Positions 24,507-32,204 of a stretch of 64,000 nt of DNA are shown here, piece by piece. The stretch's first letter is position 1; each line of letters begins with the position of its first letter. The stretch is from contig NZ_QETF01000001.1 in assembly GCF_003129565.1 (NCBI RefSeq), positions 248,001 through 312,000 on the forward strand, given 5' to 3'. The stretch is from Salibaculum griseiflavum. Its GTDB lineage: Bacteria > Pseudomonadota > Alphaproteobacteria > Rhodobacterales > Rhodobacteraceae. The position numbers and the translations under genes were made by a program. Below the pieces are notes generated by a model. The model was given only the letters and a program-made list of their open reading frames with translations, had not been told where the DNA came from and did no database searches.

Positions 24507-25343
24507 TCAAGCGTCGGCGCGGGCGGATTCCCAGGCCAATATGGCGCGTTTGACCGGCAGCCCCCAGTGATACCCGCCAAGCCCGCCCGATTTGCGGATG
24601 GCACGATGGCAGGGAATGAGGAAGCTGACGGGGTTCCGGCCCACTGCACTGCCGACGGCGCGTACCGCGTTGGGATTGCCGATGGCGGTCGCGATCTCGG
24701 AATAGGTCGTCACGTGGCCCGAGGGGATCGCGAGCAACGCCTCCCAGACCTTGATCTGAAGAGGCGTGCCAATCAGGTGGAGTGGCGTCGGCTTGGCGAT
24801 ATTCTCGCCAAAGGCGGCTTGCACCCACGGGCGCAGCGCGTCCGGATCTTCTACGAAATCCGCGTTGGGCCATCGCCCGGTCAGGTCGGCCATCGCGGCC
24901 TCGTCCCCTGTTTCCTCGGTAAAACCGATCCCGCAAAGGCCCTTGTCCGTGCCCATGACCAGCGCTCGGCCGAACGGGCTGTCGAACCAGCCCCAGCGTA
25001 CGGTCAGGCCTGCACCGGCACGGGCATAGTCGCCTGGGCTCATGGCTTCCCAGCGAAGAAACAGGTCATGCAGGCGGCCCGAGCCGGACAGGCCCACCGC
25101 ATCGGCCGTTTCCAGGGTGGTGAACCGGTCCTTGAGCAGCGCCTTGGCATGTCCCAGGGCAAGGTATTGCTGGTAGCGTTTTGGACTGACCCCAACCCAC
25201 CGCGAGAATAGCCTCTGGAAATGGGCGGGCGACATTTCCATCCGCGCGGCAAGGTCTTCCAGCGATAGAGGCGCGGGCGCGGCGTCGATCTCTTCGATGG
25301 CGCGGCGCATGACGTGGTAATGGTAACGGCTGTCCTGGGTCAT
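24507..25343 (-). CDS. AraC-type HTH fused to O6-alkylguanine-DNA alkyltransferase (Ada-like)
   Basis: 278 residues. Residues ~1-105 are an AraC-type HTH ('LSLEDLAARMEMSPAHFQRLFSRWVGVSPKRYQQY'). Residues ~110-275 are the alkyltransferase domain with the active cysteine in PCHRAI, the helix 'NPNAVRAVGSAVGRNP' and 'GGYHWGLPVKRAIL'. Compared with E. coli Ada, the N-terminal zinc domain that senses methylphosphotriesters is missing. The enzyme should repair O6-methylguanine; how the HTH is controlled without that domain is unclear. Confidence 0.9.
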   Translation of the reverse strand: MTQDSRYHYHVMRRAIEEIDAAPAPLSLEDLAARMEMSPAHFQRLFSRWVGVSPKRYQQYLALGHAKALLKDRFTTLETADAVGLSGSGRLHDLFLRWEAMSPGDYARAGAGLTVRWGWFDSPFGRALVMGTDKGLCGIGFTEETGDEAAMADLTGRWPNADFVEDPDALRPWVQAAFGENIAKPTPLHLIGTPLQIKVWEALLAIPSGHVTTYSEIATAIGNPNAVRAVGSAVGRNPVSFLIPCHRAIRKSGGLGGYHWGLPVKRAILAWESARADA

Positions 25344-25459
25344 GGTCTGATCTTAGGCCTCGCCGCTGCGGCAGGCGACCCGGTTCTTGCGCCAAACCCA
25401 GGTGTTTTTGGCTTCCTTCCCCTTGCCGCCTGCCTGCGGCTCGGCCAAAAGGGTCCGCG

Positions 25460-26104
25460 ATGGCAAAACAGCTTGCATATCCTAAGATGCGCGCCGTGTT
25501 CGAACGCTTCCGGGCTGCCGAACCGGAACCGAAGGGCGAATTGAATCACGTCAACGCCTACACGCTGGTCGTGGCCGTGGCCCTGTCGGCGCAGGCAACC
25601 GACGCGGGGGTGAACAAGGCCACCGAAAAGCTGTTCCAGATTGCCGACACCCCCGAGAAGATGCTGGCGCTGGGCGAAGAGGGCGTGATCGAGCATATCA
25701 AGACGATCGGGCTCTATCGAAACAAGGCCAAGAACGTCATCAAGCTGTCGAAAATCCTTGTCGAGGACTATGGCGGCGAGGTTCCCAATTCCCGCGCCGC
25801 GCTGCAATCGCTGCCCGGCGTAGGGCGCAAGACCGCCAACGTGGTGCTGAACATGTGGTGGCATTACCCGGCCCAGGCGGTCGACACGCATATCTTCCGT
25901 GTCGGCAACCGCACGGGCATCTGCCCCGGCAAGGACGTCGTGGCCGTGGAACGCGCGATCGAGGACAACGTGCCGGTCGATTTCCAGCAGCATGCCCATC
26001 ACTGGCTGATCCTGCACGGGCGCTATATCTGCGTGGCCCGGAAACCCAAATGCGGCGCCTGTGTCATTCGTGACCTGTGCCAGTTCGAGGACAAGACGGA
26101 ATGA
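25460..26104 (+). CDS. nth: Endonuclease III
   Basis: 214 residues. Base-excision-repair DNA glycosylase/AP lyase for oxidised pyrimidines. The helix-hairpin-helix 'LPGVGRKTANVVL' has the catalytic Lys, and the catalytic Asp lies in 'VDTHIFRVGNR'. Four cysteines in C-x6-C-x2-C-x5-C spacing near the C-terminus ligate a 4Fe-4S cluster. Its TGA overlaps the ATG of the kinase gene (ATGA), so the two are co-translated. Confidence 0.95.
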   Translation: MAKQLAYPKMRAVFERFRAAEPEPKGELNHVNAYTLVVAVALSAQATDAGVNKATEKLFQIADTPEKMLALGEEGVIEHIKTIGLYRNKAKNVIKLSKILVEDYGGEVPNSRAALQSLPGVGRKTANVVLNMWWHYPAQAVDTHIFRVGNRTGICPGKDVVAVERAIEDNVPVDFQQHAHHWLILHGRYICVARKPKCGACVIRDLCQFEDKTE

Positions 26105-27093
26105 AGAAATACCAGGTTGTCGGCATCGGGAATGCCATGGCCGACGTGCTGACCCGCGAGGCCGAGGAGTTCCTGTCTGAGATGGGGATCGAAAAGGGCA
26201 TCATGCAGCTGATCGACATGGAACGCGCGGTCCAGCTTTATGACAATGTCGGCCCCGCAGAAGAAATAAGCGGCGGATCGGCCGCGAACACCATCGCCGG
26301 GATTGCCCACTTGGGCGGGCGCTGCGCCTATGTGGGCAAGGTCAAGGACGACCAGCTGGGCCGGATCTTTGCCCATGACCTGCGGGCGCAAGGGGCCGAT
26401 TACGAGACCGTGCTCGCCCCCAAGGACGCCGAGCATGAAACCGGTCGCTGCATCGTGATCGTCACGCCCGATGGCGAGCGGTCGATGAACACCTACCTCG
26501 GTGTCACCGAGTTTCTGGAACCGTCGGATATCGACCCGTCGCAGATGGCCGATACCGATTGGATCTACCTGGAAGGTTATCGCTTTGACGGGCCCGACAG
26601 CCACGCGGCCTTTGCCAAGGCGATCAATGCCTGCAAGCCCCATGGCGGCAAGGTGGCCCTGACCCTGTCCGATCCGTTCTGCGTGGAACGGCACCGCGAT
26701 GCCTTTCGTCTGATGATCCGCGAGGACGTGGACCTTCTCTTTGCGAACCGGGCCGAGGTCATGTCGATGTATCAGACCGAGGATTTCGCGGCGGCGCGGG
26801 CTGCCGCGGCGGCAGATGTCGAGATCGCCATCTGCACCGACAGCGAGAATGGCGTCTATGTTCTGTCGGGCGGCGAGGAAACCCATGTGCCCGCCGTGCC
26901 CACGCAGATCGTCGATGCCACAGGGGCAGGGGATCTCTTTGCCGGCGCCTTCCTGTGGGGCCTCTGCGAGGGTCACCCATTGGAAATATGTGCGCGGATG
27001 GGGAACGTGGCGGCCTCGGAGGTGATCAGCCACATCGGCGCCCGCGCCCAGGCGGATCTCAAGGCGCTGTTCGGCAAACACGGCCTGCTCTGA
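26101..27093 (+). CDS. PfkB-family sugar/nucleoside kinase (adenosine kinase-like)
   Basis: 330 residues. 'SGGSAANTIAGIAHLGGRCAYVGKVKDD' is the N-terminal PfkB signature and 'DATGAGDLFAGAFLWGL' the C-terminal one with the catalytic Asp and anion hole. 'KKYQVVGIGNAMADVL' at the start resembles alphaproteobacterial adenosine-kinase-like proteins; the substrate is not certain. The start overlaps the nth stop. It converges with the next gene, with no bases between their stop codons. Confidence 0.88.
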   Translation: MKKYQVVGIGNAMADVLTREAEEFLSEMGIEKGIMQLIDMERAVQLYDNVGPAEEISGGSAANTIAGIAHLGGRCAYVGKVKDDQLGRIFAHDLRAQGADYETVLAPKDAEHETGRCIVIVTPDGERSMNTYLGVTEFLEPSDIDPSQMADTDWIYLEGYRFDGPDSHAAFAKAINACKPHGGKVALTLSDPFCVERHRDAFRLMIREDVDLLFANRAEVMSMYQTEDFAAARAAAAADVEIAICTDSENGVYVLSGGEETHVPAVPTQIVDATGAGDLFAGAFLWGLCEGHPLEICARMGNVAASEVISHIGARAQADLKALFGKHGLL

Positions 27094-27876
27094 TCATTCC
27101 TGCCTGACATCTCGGGCATGGCGGAAGCTGGCGACAGGATCGGCCAGGTTTGTCGACGGCAGGCGCTGTTTCAGCGCGGACCATTCCAGTTTCAGCGCCT
27201 CGCGCTCCAGCCTCAGGATGTCTTTCAGGTCGCTGACCTGGACCCCACCATCACGCAGGTGACGCAGCAATTGGTGCGAATGGATGATCCGCGGGATGGC
27301 GTCCAGCGGCTCCCATGCATCGAGCATCGTAACCCGTCGAAGGTTCCATTCCGGCGGCAGCACCCAGAACCGCAGGTCAGAGGCCCAAAGCAAGCCCTTG
27401 AGCGTGACCTGGTCGCGCGCCACGCCGGCCGTGTCATAGGCGGCTGACCAATCGCCGAGAAAGCGGAGCATTGGCGCGCTCTTGTTATAGAACATGACGC
27501 CGGAATTATGCTGGCAAAAGGTCGATGGCCCATCGCCCGCCTCGATCAGTTCGGACGAGCGCCGCACATCATGGGCGATGGCCAGATCGAAGCGGTCAAG
27601 AATATCAAACCCGTCGCGCACAGGCCCCACAACCAGCGTGTCGCAATCCATGAACAAGGTGCGTTCGAAGGGGCTTGCGGCCATGGCTGCAATCTTGGCG
27701 CGCGCGCAGCCGACCGGAATGGGATGCACCGCATCGAACGGGAAATCGACATGCGCCTGGTCGGTGAACAAGTGAACCGGAAGCACAGGGTCGATCTCGC
27801 GCAAGCTGGCCGCGCTTTGACAGGCCAAGGCGGCATATTCGGCCCCTTCGCCCACGTAGATGACCCCGTTCTTCAT
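27094..27876 (-). CDS. Putative nucleotide-sugar glycosyltransferase
   Basis: 260 residues from the ATG seven bases after GGAGG. 'YVGEGAEYAALACQSAASLR' at the N-terminus, then 'RTLFMDCDTLVVGPV' with a DxD-type motif (77-79) that would bind Mn2+ and the sugar nucleotide. 'CQHNSGVMFYNKS' and 'ARDQVTLKGLLWAS' recall the acceptor-side motifs of GT8-like enzymes. A C-terminal ~60-residue helical stretch follows. No signal or membrane segment, so it acts in the cytoplasm. It lies in the same direction as the following sulfotransferase. Confidence 0.7.
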   Translation of the reverse strand: MKNGVIYVGEGAEYAALACQSAASLREIDPVLPVHLFTDQAHVDFPFDAVHPIPVGCARAKIAAMAASPFERTLFMDCDTLVVGPVRDGFDILDRFDLAIAHDVRRSSELIEAGDGPSTFCQHNSGVMFYNKSAPMLRFLGDWSAAYDTAGVARDQVTLKGLLWASDLRFWVLPPEWNLRRVTMLDAWEPLDAIPRIIHSHQLLRHLRDGGVQVSDLKDILRLEREALKLEWSALKQRLPSTNLADPVASFRHARDVRQE

Positions 27877-27951
27877 AGCTCGCCTCCTGCAGGAACACCG
27901 GTGAGATGTGGCGGCCAACGCGGTCGTCAATGTCTTGGGGGCCGGGGCGAC

Positions 27952-28770
27952 CTATTCGCCAAGTTTGGCGTGGACCTCGTCAAGGTCGATCTCGGCGACC
28001 GGCATCTTGTTGGACGGGTCCTCGAAATCGTATTTGAAGAGCTGGAAGTCCTTCTTGTAGATTTCGTAGACCAGATGCATCGACAGGTCGTCGAAGTAGT
28101 CTTCGACCGGGTGGGCGCGCTTGGGGCCGTGGCCCTCGGATTCATTGAAACGGGGCACCTTGTCCAGCTTGACACCGACGGGGGTTTCGATGGCGTCCAG
28201 CACCGATTGCATCCCCTCGTTGAACTTCTCGGTCCAGAAGATGTTGTCGTAGGTGCCGCCGTTCAGGATGAAGGTGCTGACATGGCCGGACATGGCCGAC
28301 CAGTGAATGTCGGGGTCCATGGGGCGGCGCCAGCGGATCGTGTCGCGCGCAAACAGAAGGAAGCGGCGGAAGCTCTTGATCTGGTCGAACTCGAAACCGT
28401 CCTCGGGGCTGCCCACCTCGATCCCGTATTTCTGGATCAGTAGGGGGACGAGGTTGCCGCGATAGCGCCGGCCATTGCGCTGAATGCCGCAGATCTTGTC
28501 GAAGAAGGATGACAGGATGCGCGTGTAGGGGTTACGCACACAGGTGAAGGCATAGCTTTTATGGCCCTGCACGTTCTCGGTGATCTTGGGCTGGCTGTCT
28601 TCGAAGGCCCATTTGTGCATGCCGCTGTCGGCATCGTGGATGTCCCCATCGAAGAACTTGCCGTGGTCCGAAAAGAACATGATCTGACCAATGGTCGAAC
28701 ACGCGCATTTCGGAACCACGCGGTAGACCACGCTTTCGCTTTCGGTCATCCAGGTCCCGGGAAACCCCAT
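27952..28770 (-). CDS. Sulfotransferase (carbohydrate, Sulfotransfer_2-like)
   Basis: 272 residues from the ATG eight bases after GGAGG. 'YRVVPKCACSTIGQIMFF' is the phosphosulfate loop of the carbohydrate sulfotransferase type, and 'FTCVRNPYTRILSSFFDK' the 3'-phosphate site. 'LVYEIYKKDFQLFKYDF' near the end resembles the conserved C-terminus of the family. Such enzymes transfer sulfate from PAPS to polysaccharides. With a glycosyltransferase downstream and a GT14-like enzyme divergent, a sulfated surface glycan is a reasonable hypothesis. Confidence 0.8.
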   Translation of the reverse strand: MGFPGTWMTESESVVYRVVPKCACSTIGQIMFFSDHGKFFDGDIHDADSGMHKWAFEDSQPKITENVQGHKSYAFTCVRNPYTRILSSFFDKICGIQRNGRRYRGNLVPLLIQKYGIEVGSPEDGFEFDQIKSFRRFLLFARDTIRWRRPMDPDIHWSAMSGHVSTFILNGGTYDNIFWTEKFNEGMQSVLDAIETPVGVKLDKVPRFNESEGHGPKRAHPVEDYFDDLSMHLVYEIYKKDFQLFKYDFEDPSNKMPVAEIDLDEVHAKLGE

Positions 28771-28910
28771 TCTTGCTGCCTCCAAAAAAACCGGCCTTGT
28801 TGTGCCTTGGCCGTTTCCCGCAAAAAAGCAAAGAAACCGTGTTTATTCAATCTGTCTTCACGTTTAGACAGTTAGAACAATCCAGTCCGGAGGGGTAGAC
28901 TGTTTCCAGT

Positions 28911-30488
28911 ATGGCGCGAATTGCCTTCATATTGCTGTGTCACAAGGACCCCAAGGCGATTATCCGTCAGGCGGAACAGCTGACGGCTGTCGGCGACTAC
29001 ATCTCGATCCATTTCGATGCCCGTGCGCCGAAGGACGCCTACGCGATGATCCGCGATGCTCTCGCGGACAATTCCAACGTCACCTTCGCCAGGAAACGGA
29101 TCAGATGTGGTTGGGGGGAATGGTCGCTGGTCCAGGCCACGCTGCATGCGGTCGAGGCGGCGGTCGAGGCGTTTCCACGTGCCACGCATTTCTACATGGT
29201 TTCGGGCGATTGCATGGCGATCAAGTCGGCGCAATATGCCCATGCGGTGCTGGATGCCGATGATGTCGACTACATCGAAAGCTTCGATTTCTTCGAAAGC
29301 GACTGGATCAAGACCGGCATGAAGGAAGAGCGCCTGATCTACCGGCACTGGTTCAACGAACGCAATCAGAAAACGCTGTTCTACCGTTCCTGGTGGTTGC
29401 AGCGGCGATTGGGCCTGGAGCGCTCGGTGCCAGCCGATTTGCAGGTGATGATCGGCAGCCAGTGGTGGTGCCTGCGCCGGCGGACCATCGAATGGATCCT
29501 CGATTTCACCCGCAAACGGCGCGACGTGATGCGCTTTTTCCGCACCACCTGGATCCCGGACGAGACTTTTTTCCAGACACTCGTGCGCCACCTGGTGCCG
29601 GAACCCGAAATTCGCACCCGGACCCTGACCTTTCTGATGTTCACCGACTACGGGATGCCGGTGACCTTCTACAACGATCACTACGATCTGCTGCTGAGCC
29701 AGGACTACCTGTTCGCCCGCAAGATCAGCCCCGAGGCGGGACAGCTGAAAGAGCGGTTGGGGCGGCTCTATGCCTCGGACAGAACGGATTTCAAGATATC
29801 GGACGAGGGCCGCAAGCTGTTCCAGTTCCTGACGGGCCGAGGCCGGATCGGGCGACGGTTCGCGCCGCGGTTCTGGGAGACCGAGACCTCGCTCGGGCGG
29901 GAACGGGAACTGATGATCATCGCCTGCAAGAAATGGCATGTGGCCAAGCGATTGGTGGGGTCGATCAAACACCACACGAACCTGACGGCGATCGACTACC
30001 TCTTCAACGAAGAAGACACACCGTTACCGGATCTGGGCGGCATCCAGACGACGTTGGAAAAGCGCACGCGGCATCGACGGGCGTTGATGCGAATGCTGTT
30101 CGATTACCACGAAACCGACCGGCTGATCTTCTGCATAGACACCGCCAATCTGGACCTGATGCAGGATTTCTTTTCCGACCGCAGCACCACGCGCCTGCTG
30201 GAGATCGCGTGCGAATTCACCGACGAGTACCTGGCCGGTCATGCCAAGAGGGTCGGGCTGGCGGGGGAAGAAACCTCGGATGAGACACTCAAGCAATTGC
30301 TGCCCACGATCCGCTATGATGTGGTCTTCGAGGCGGATCGAATCCGCGATGCGGGTTTCCCCAATCACGGCAAGATCCGGGAACGCAACACGCCCGAGGA
30401 AAATGCGGCCAGGATTGCCGAGTTCCTGAGCGTACCCGAGGACACGGCACGCAGCATCGCCCAGACACCCTATCTTTTTGCAGATTGA
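28911..30488 (+). CDS. GT14-like glycosyltransferase with C-terminal domain of unknown function
   Basis: 525 residues. Residues 1 to ~290 match the Core-2/I-branching (GT14) fold: 'IAFILLCHKDP', 'YISIHFDAR', 'FYMVSGDCMAIKS', 'IGSQWWCLRRRTIEWIL' and 'WIPDETFFQTL' with the candidate catalytic Glu. Residues ~325-525 are a separate domain I cannot name with certainty (DUF5927/5928-like from memory). An in-frame stop at 28896 excludes an upstream start; the only purine-rich site (28889-28895) is 15 bases from the ATG, too far, so initiation is unusual. The bacterial acceptor is unknown. Confidence 0.8.
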   Translation: MARIAFILLCHKDPKAIIRQAEQLTAVGDYISIHFDARAPKDAYAMIRDALADNSNVTFARKRIRCGWGEWSLVQATLHAVEAAVEAFPRATHFYMVSGDCMAIKSAQYAHAVLDADDVDYIESFDFFESDWIKTGMKEERLIYRHWFNERNQKTLFYRSWWLQRRLGLERSVPADLQVMIGSQWWCLRRRTIEWILDFTRKRRDVMRFFRTTWIPDETFFQTLVRHLVPEPEIRTRTLTFLMFTDYGMPVTFYNDHYDLLLSQDYLFARKISPEAGQLKERLGRLYASDRTDFKISDEGRKLFQFLTGRGRIGRRFAPRFWETETSLGRERELMIIACKKWHVAKRLVGSIKHHTNLTAIDYLFNEEDTPLPDLGGIQTTLEKRTRHRRALMRMLFDYHETDRLIFCIDTANLDLMQDFFSDRSTTRLLEIACEFTDEYLAGHAKRVGLAGEETSDETLKQLLPTIRYDVVFEADRIRDAGFPNHGKIRERNTPEENAARIAEFLSVPEDTARSIAQTPYLFAD

Positions 30489-30498
30489 GGAGAGCGGA

Positions 30499-30861
30499 AT
30501 GGATTTCGCCTACGACGACCAGAACATCTTTGCGAAAATTCTACGGGGCGAGATCCCCAATGACACTGTCTTCGAGAATGATCATGCCCTTGCGTTTCGG
30601 GACATCCAGCCGCAGGCGCCGGTCCATGTGCTGGTGATCCCGAAAGGGCCGTATGTGTCGATGGACCATTTTGCTCGTGATGCCAGTGCCGAAGAGCAGG
30701 CGGGCTTCTTTGCCGCCGTGGCCGCGGTCTGCGACAGTGAAGGCGTCGAGGACGGGTTCCGCGCGATTTCGAACACGCGCGCACATGGCGTGCAGGAGGT
30801 GCCGCATTTCCACCTGCACATCCTCGGCGGTCGCCCGATGGGGCGAATGTTGTCCAATTGA
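30499..30861 (+). CDS. HIT-family protein (HINT-like nucleotide hydrolase)
   Basis: 120 residues from the ATG after GAGGAG. 'DNQNIFAKILRGEIP'-type opening (here YDDQNIFAKILRGEIP), 'VLVIPKGPYVSMDHF' and the histidine triad HFHLHI near the end. HINT proteins hydrolyse adenosine phosphoramidates and aminoacyl-adenylates. It starts ten bases after the GT14 gene stop, but probably as a housekeeping gene. A GC-rich repeat element follows. Confidence 0.93.
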   Translation: MDFAYDDQNIFAKILRGEIPNDTVFENDHALAFRDIQPQAPVHVLVIPKGPYVSMDHFARDASAEEQAGFFAAVAAVCDSEGVEDGFRAISNTRAHGVQEVPHFHLHILGGRPMGRMLSN

Positions 30862-30887
30862 GTGCTGCGCACGCTTTGTAGATTGAA

Positions 30888-30940
30888 TGAGGGGGCGCTG
30901 CCCCCTCAAACTCCCCCGCGGTATTTTCGACCCAAAGAAG
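30888..30940. repeat. GC-rich small repeat element, copy A
   Basis: A 9-bp hairpin built on GGGGGCGCTGCCCCC, a 6-base spacer, then a T-C-rich block leading to TATTTT and CCAAAGAA. It lies between the convergent HIT and ABC genes. The same 15-mer and a closely matching second half recur at 40816-40872 on the other strand. Confidence 0.6.
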
Positions 30941-30944
30941 CCTG

Positions 30945-31871
30945 TCAGCTCTTGGTGAGCGACAGGAAGACGTCTTCGAGGTCGGCCTCTTCGGTGCGGA
31001 CATCTGCGATGGAGATGCCCGCCGCGCGCACAGCGGCGAGGATCGATTCGGCCGGCGTGGTGCTGGTGCGATAGGTGAAATGCATGGTGCCGTCGGGCAT
31101 CGCCTCTGCCGCGACATCCTCTGGCATCGCCGGGAGAATGGCATCGCCATCCGGTCGGATCACCATGGTCTTGCTGTCCAGGCGGGACAGGAGGTTCGCG
31201 GTGCTGTCATTGGCGATGACCGTGCCGTGGTTGATGATGGCGATCTGGTCGCACATCTGTTCGGCCTCTTCGAGGTAATGGGTCGTCAGGATGATCGTCA
31301 TGCCCTGTTCGTTCAGCATACGCACATTCTGCCACAGCATGTTGCGCAGCTCGATATCGACGCCGGCGGTGGGTTCATCCAGAACCAGCACTTGCGGCGA
31401 ATGGACCAGCGCCTTGCCCAGGAGCAGTCGCCGCCGCATGCCGCCAGAGAGCGAGCGGGCATAGGCTTCGGCCTTGTCGGCCAGCCCGATGAGTTCCAGC
31501 AGTTCCTCGGTGCGGCGTTTGTGTTTCGGGACCCCATAGAGACCGGCCTGCACGTCGAGCGAACCCCGCGGCGTGAAGAAGGCATCGAGATTGGGCTCTT
31601 GCGGCATGATCCCGATGGCGGCGCGCGACTGGCGCGGGTTCTCGTCCTGGTCGAAGCCCCAGATGCGAACGCTGCCGGCGGATTTGACCACCAGCCCGGC
31701 CAGGATATTGATCAACGTGGACTTGCCCGCACCGTTGGGTCCCAGCAGGCCAAAGATCGACCCGCGCGGCACCGTCAGGTCGATGCCGGTCAGGGCCTCT
31801 TTCGCGGGTGAGCGGCGGGTTGCGGCATAGGTCTTGCGCAGGCCCTCGATTTCGATGGCGTTCTCGGCCAT
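30945..31871 (-). CDS. ABC transporter ATP-binding protein
   Basis: 308 residues. Walker A '[15 protein letters not shown]', Q-loop 'IGIMPQEPN', signature '[12 protein letters not shown]', Walker B '[12 protein letters not shown]' and H-loop '[12 protein letters not shown]'. This DrrA/CcmA-like type works with an ABC-2 permease, which is not adjacent, so its partner is elsewhere. The C-terminal ~80 residues carry the DUF4162-like extension ending '[14 protein letters not shown]'. It diverges from the zinc-finger gene. Confidence 0.92.
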   Translation of the reverse strand: MAENAIEIEGLRKTYAATRRSPAKEALTGIDLTVPRGSIFGLLGPNGAGKSTLINILAGLVVKSAGSVRIWGFDQDENPRQSRAAIGIMPQEPNLDAFFTPRGSLDVQAGLYGVPKHKRRTEELLELIGLADKAEAYARSLSGGMRRRLLLGKALVHSPQVLVLDEPTAGVDIELRNMLWQNVRMLNEQGMTIILTTHYLEEAEQMCDQIAIINHGTVIANDSTANLLSRLDSKTMVIRPDGDAILPAMPEDVAAEAMPDGTMHFTYRTSTTPAESILAAVRAAGISIADVRTEEADLEDVFLSLTKS

Positions 31872-31953
31872 TTCGGCTGTCCCTTCTCTTGTCGGTGCCG
31901 GGGAAAACGTAGTATGCCCTGACCTAGCCCGCAGCCCAGAAAGAGGCAATGAC

Positions 31954-32133
31954 ATGTCCATTCCCGCGCCCGAGACCAAGATCGTCAACAGCCACCGCGT
32001 TGCCTGCGATGGCGGCGAGGGGGCGCTGGGCCATCCGCGTGTCTGGTTGCAGATCCCGGAAGACACCGGCTGGGTCGAATGCCCCTATTGCGACGCCCGT
32101 TATGTCTACGGTGAGGATGCCAAGTCGGCCTGA
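31954..32133 (+). CDS. CHCC-type zinc-finger protein
   Basis: 59 residues. Cys in 'RVACDGG', His in 'ALGHPRVWL' and the pair CPYC fit a single zinc-finger CHCC domain, which is also found in the mitochondrial complex I subunit NDUFS6. The bacterial role is unknown, perhaps linked to respiratory complex I. AGAGG precedes the ATG. It lies between the ABC gene and polA. Confidence 0.85.
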   Translation: MSIPAPETKIVNSHRVACDGGEGALGHPRVWLQIPEDTGWVECPYCDARYVYGEDAKSA

Positions 32134-32204
32134 CCCGCGACAACGCCGTTGAACCCCGCGCCTGCGCCGGATACCACTGACCGGGTCTGGCACAGGAGGC
32201 GCGC

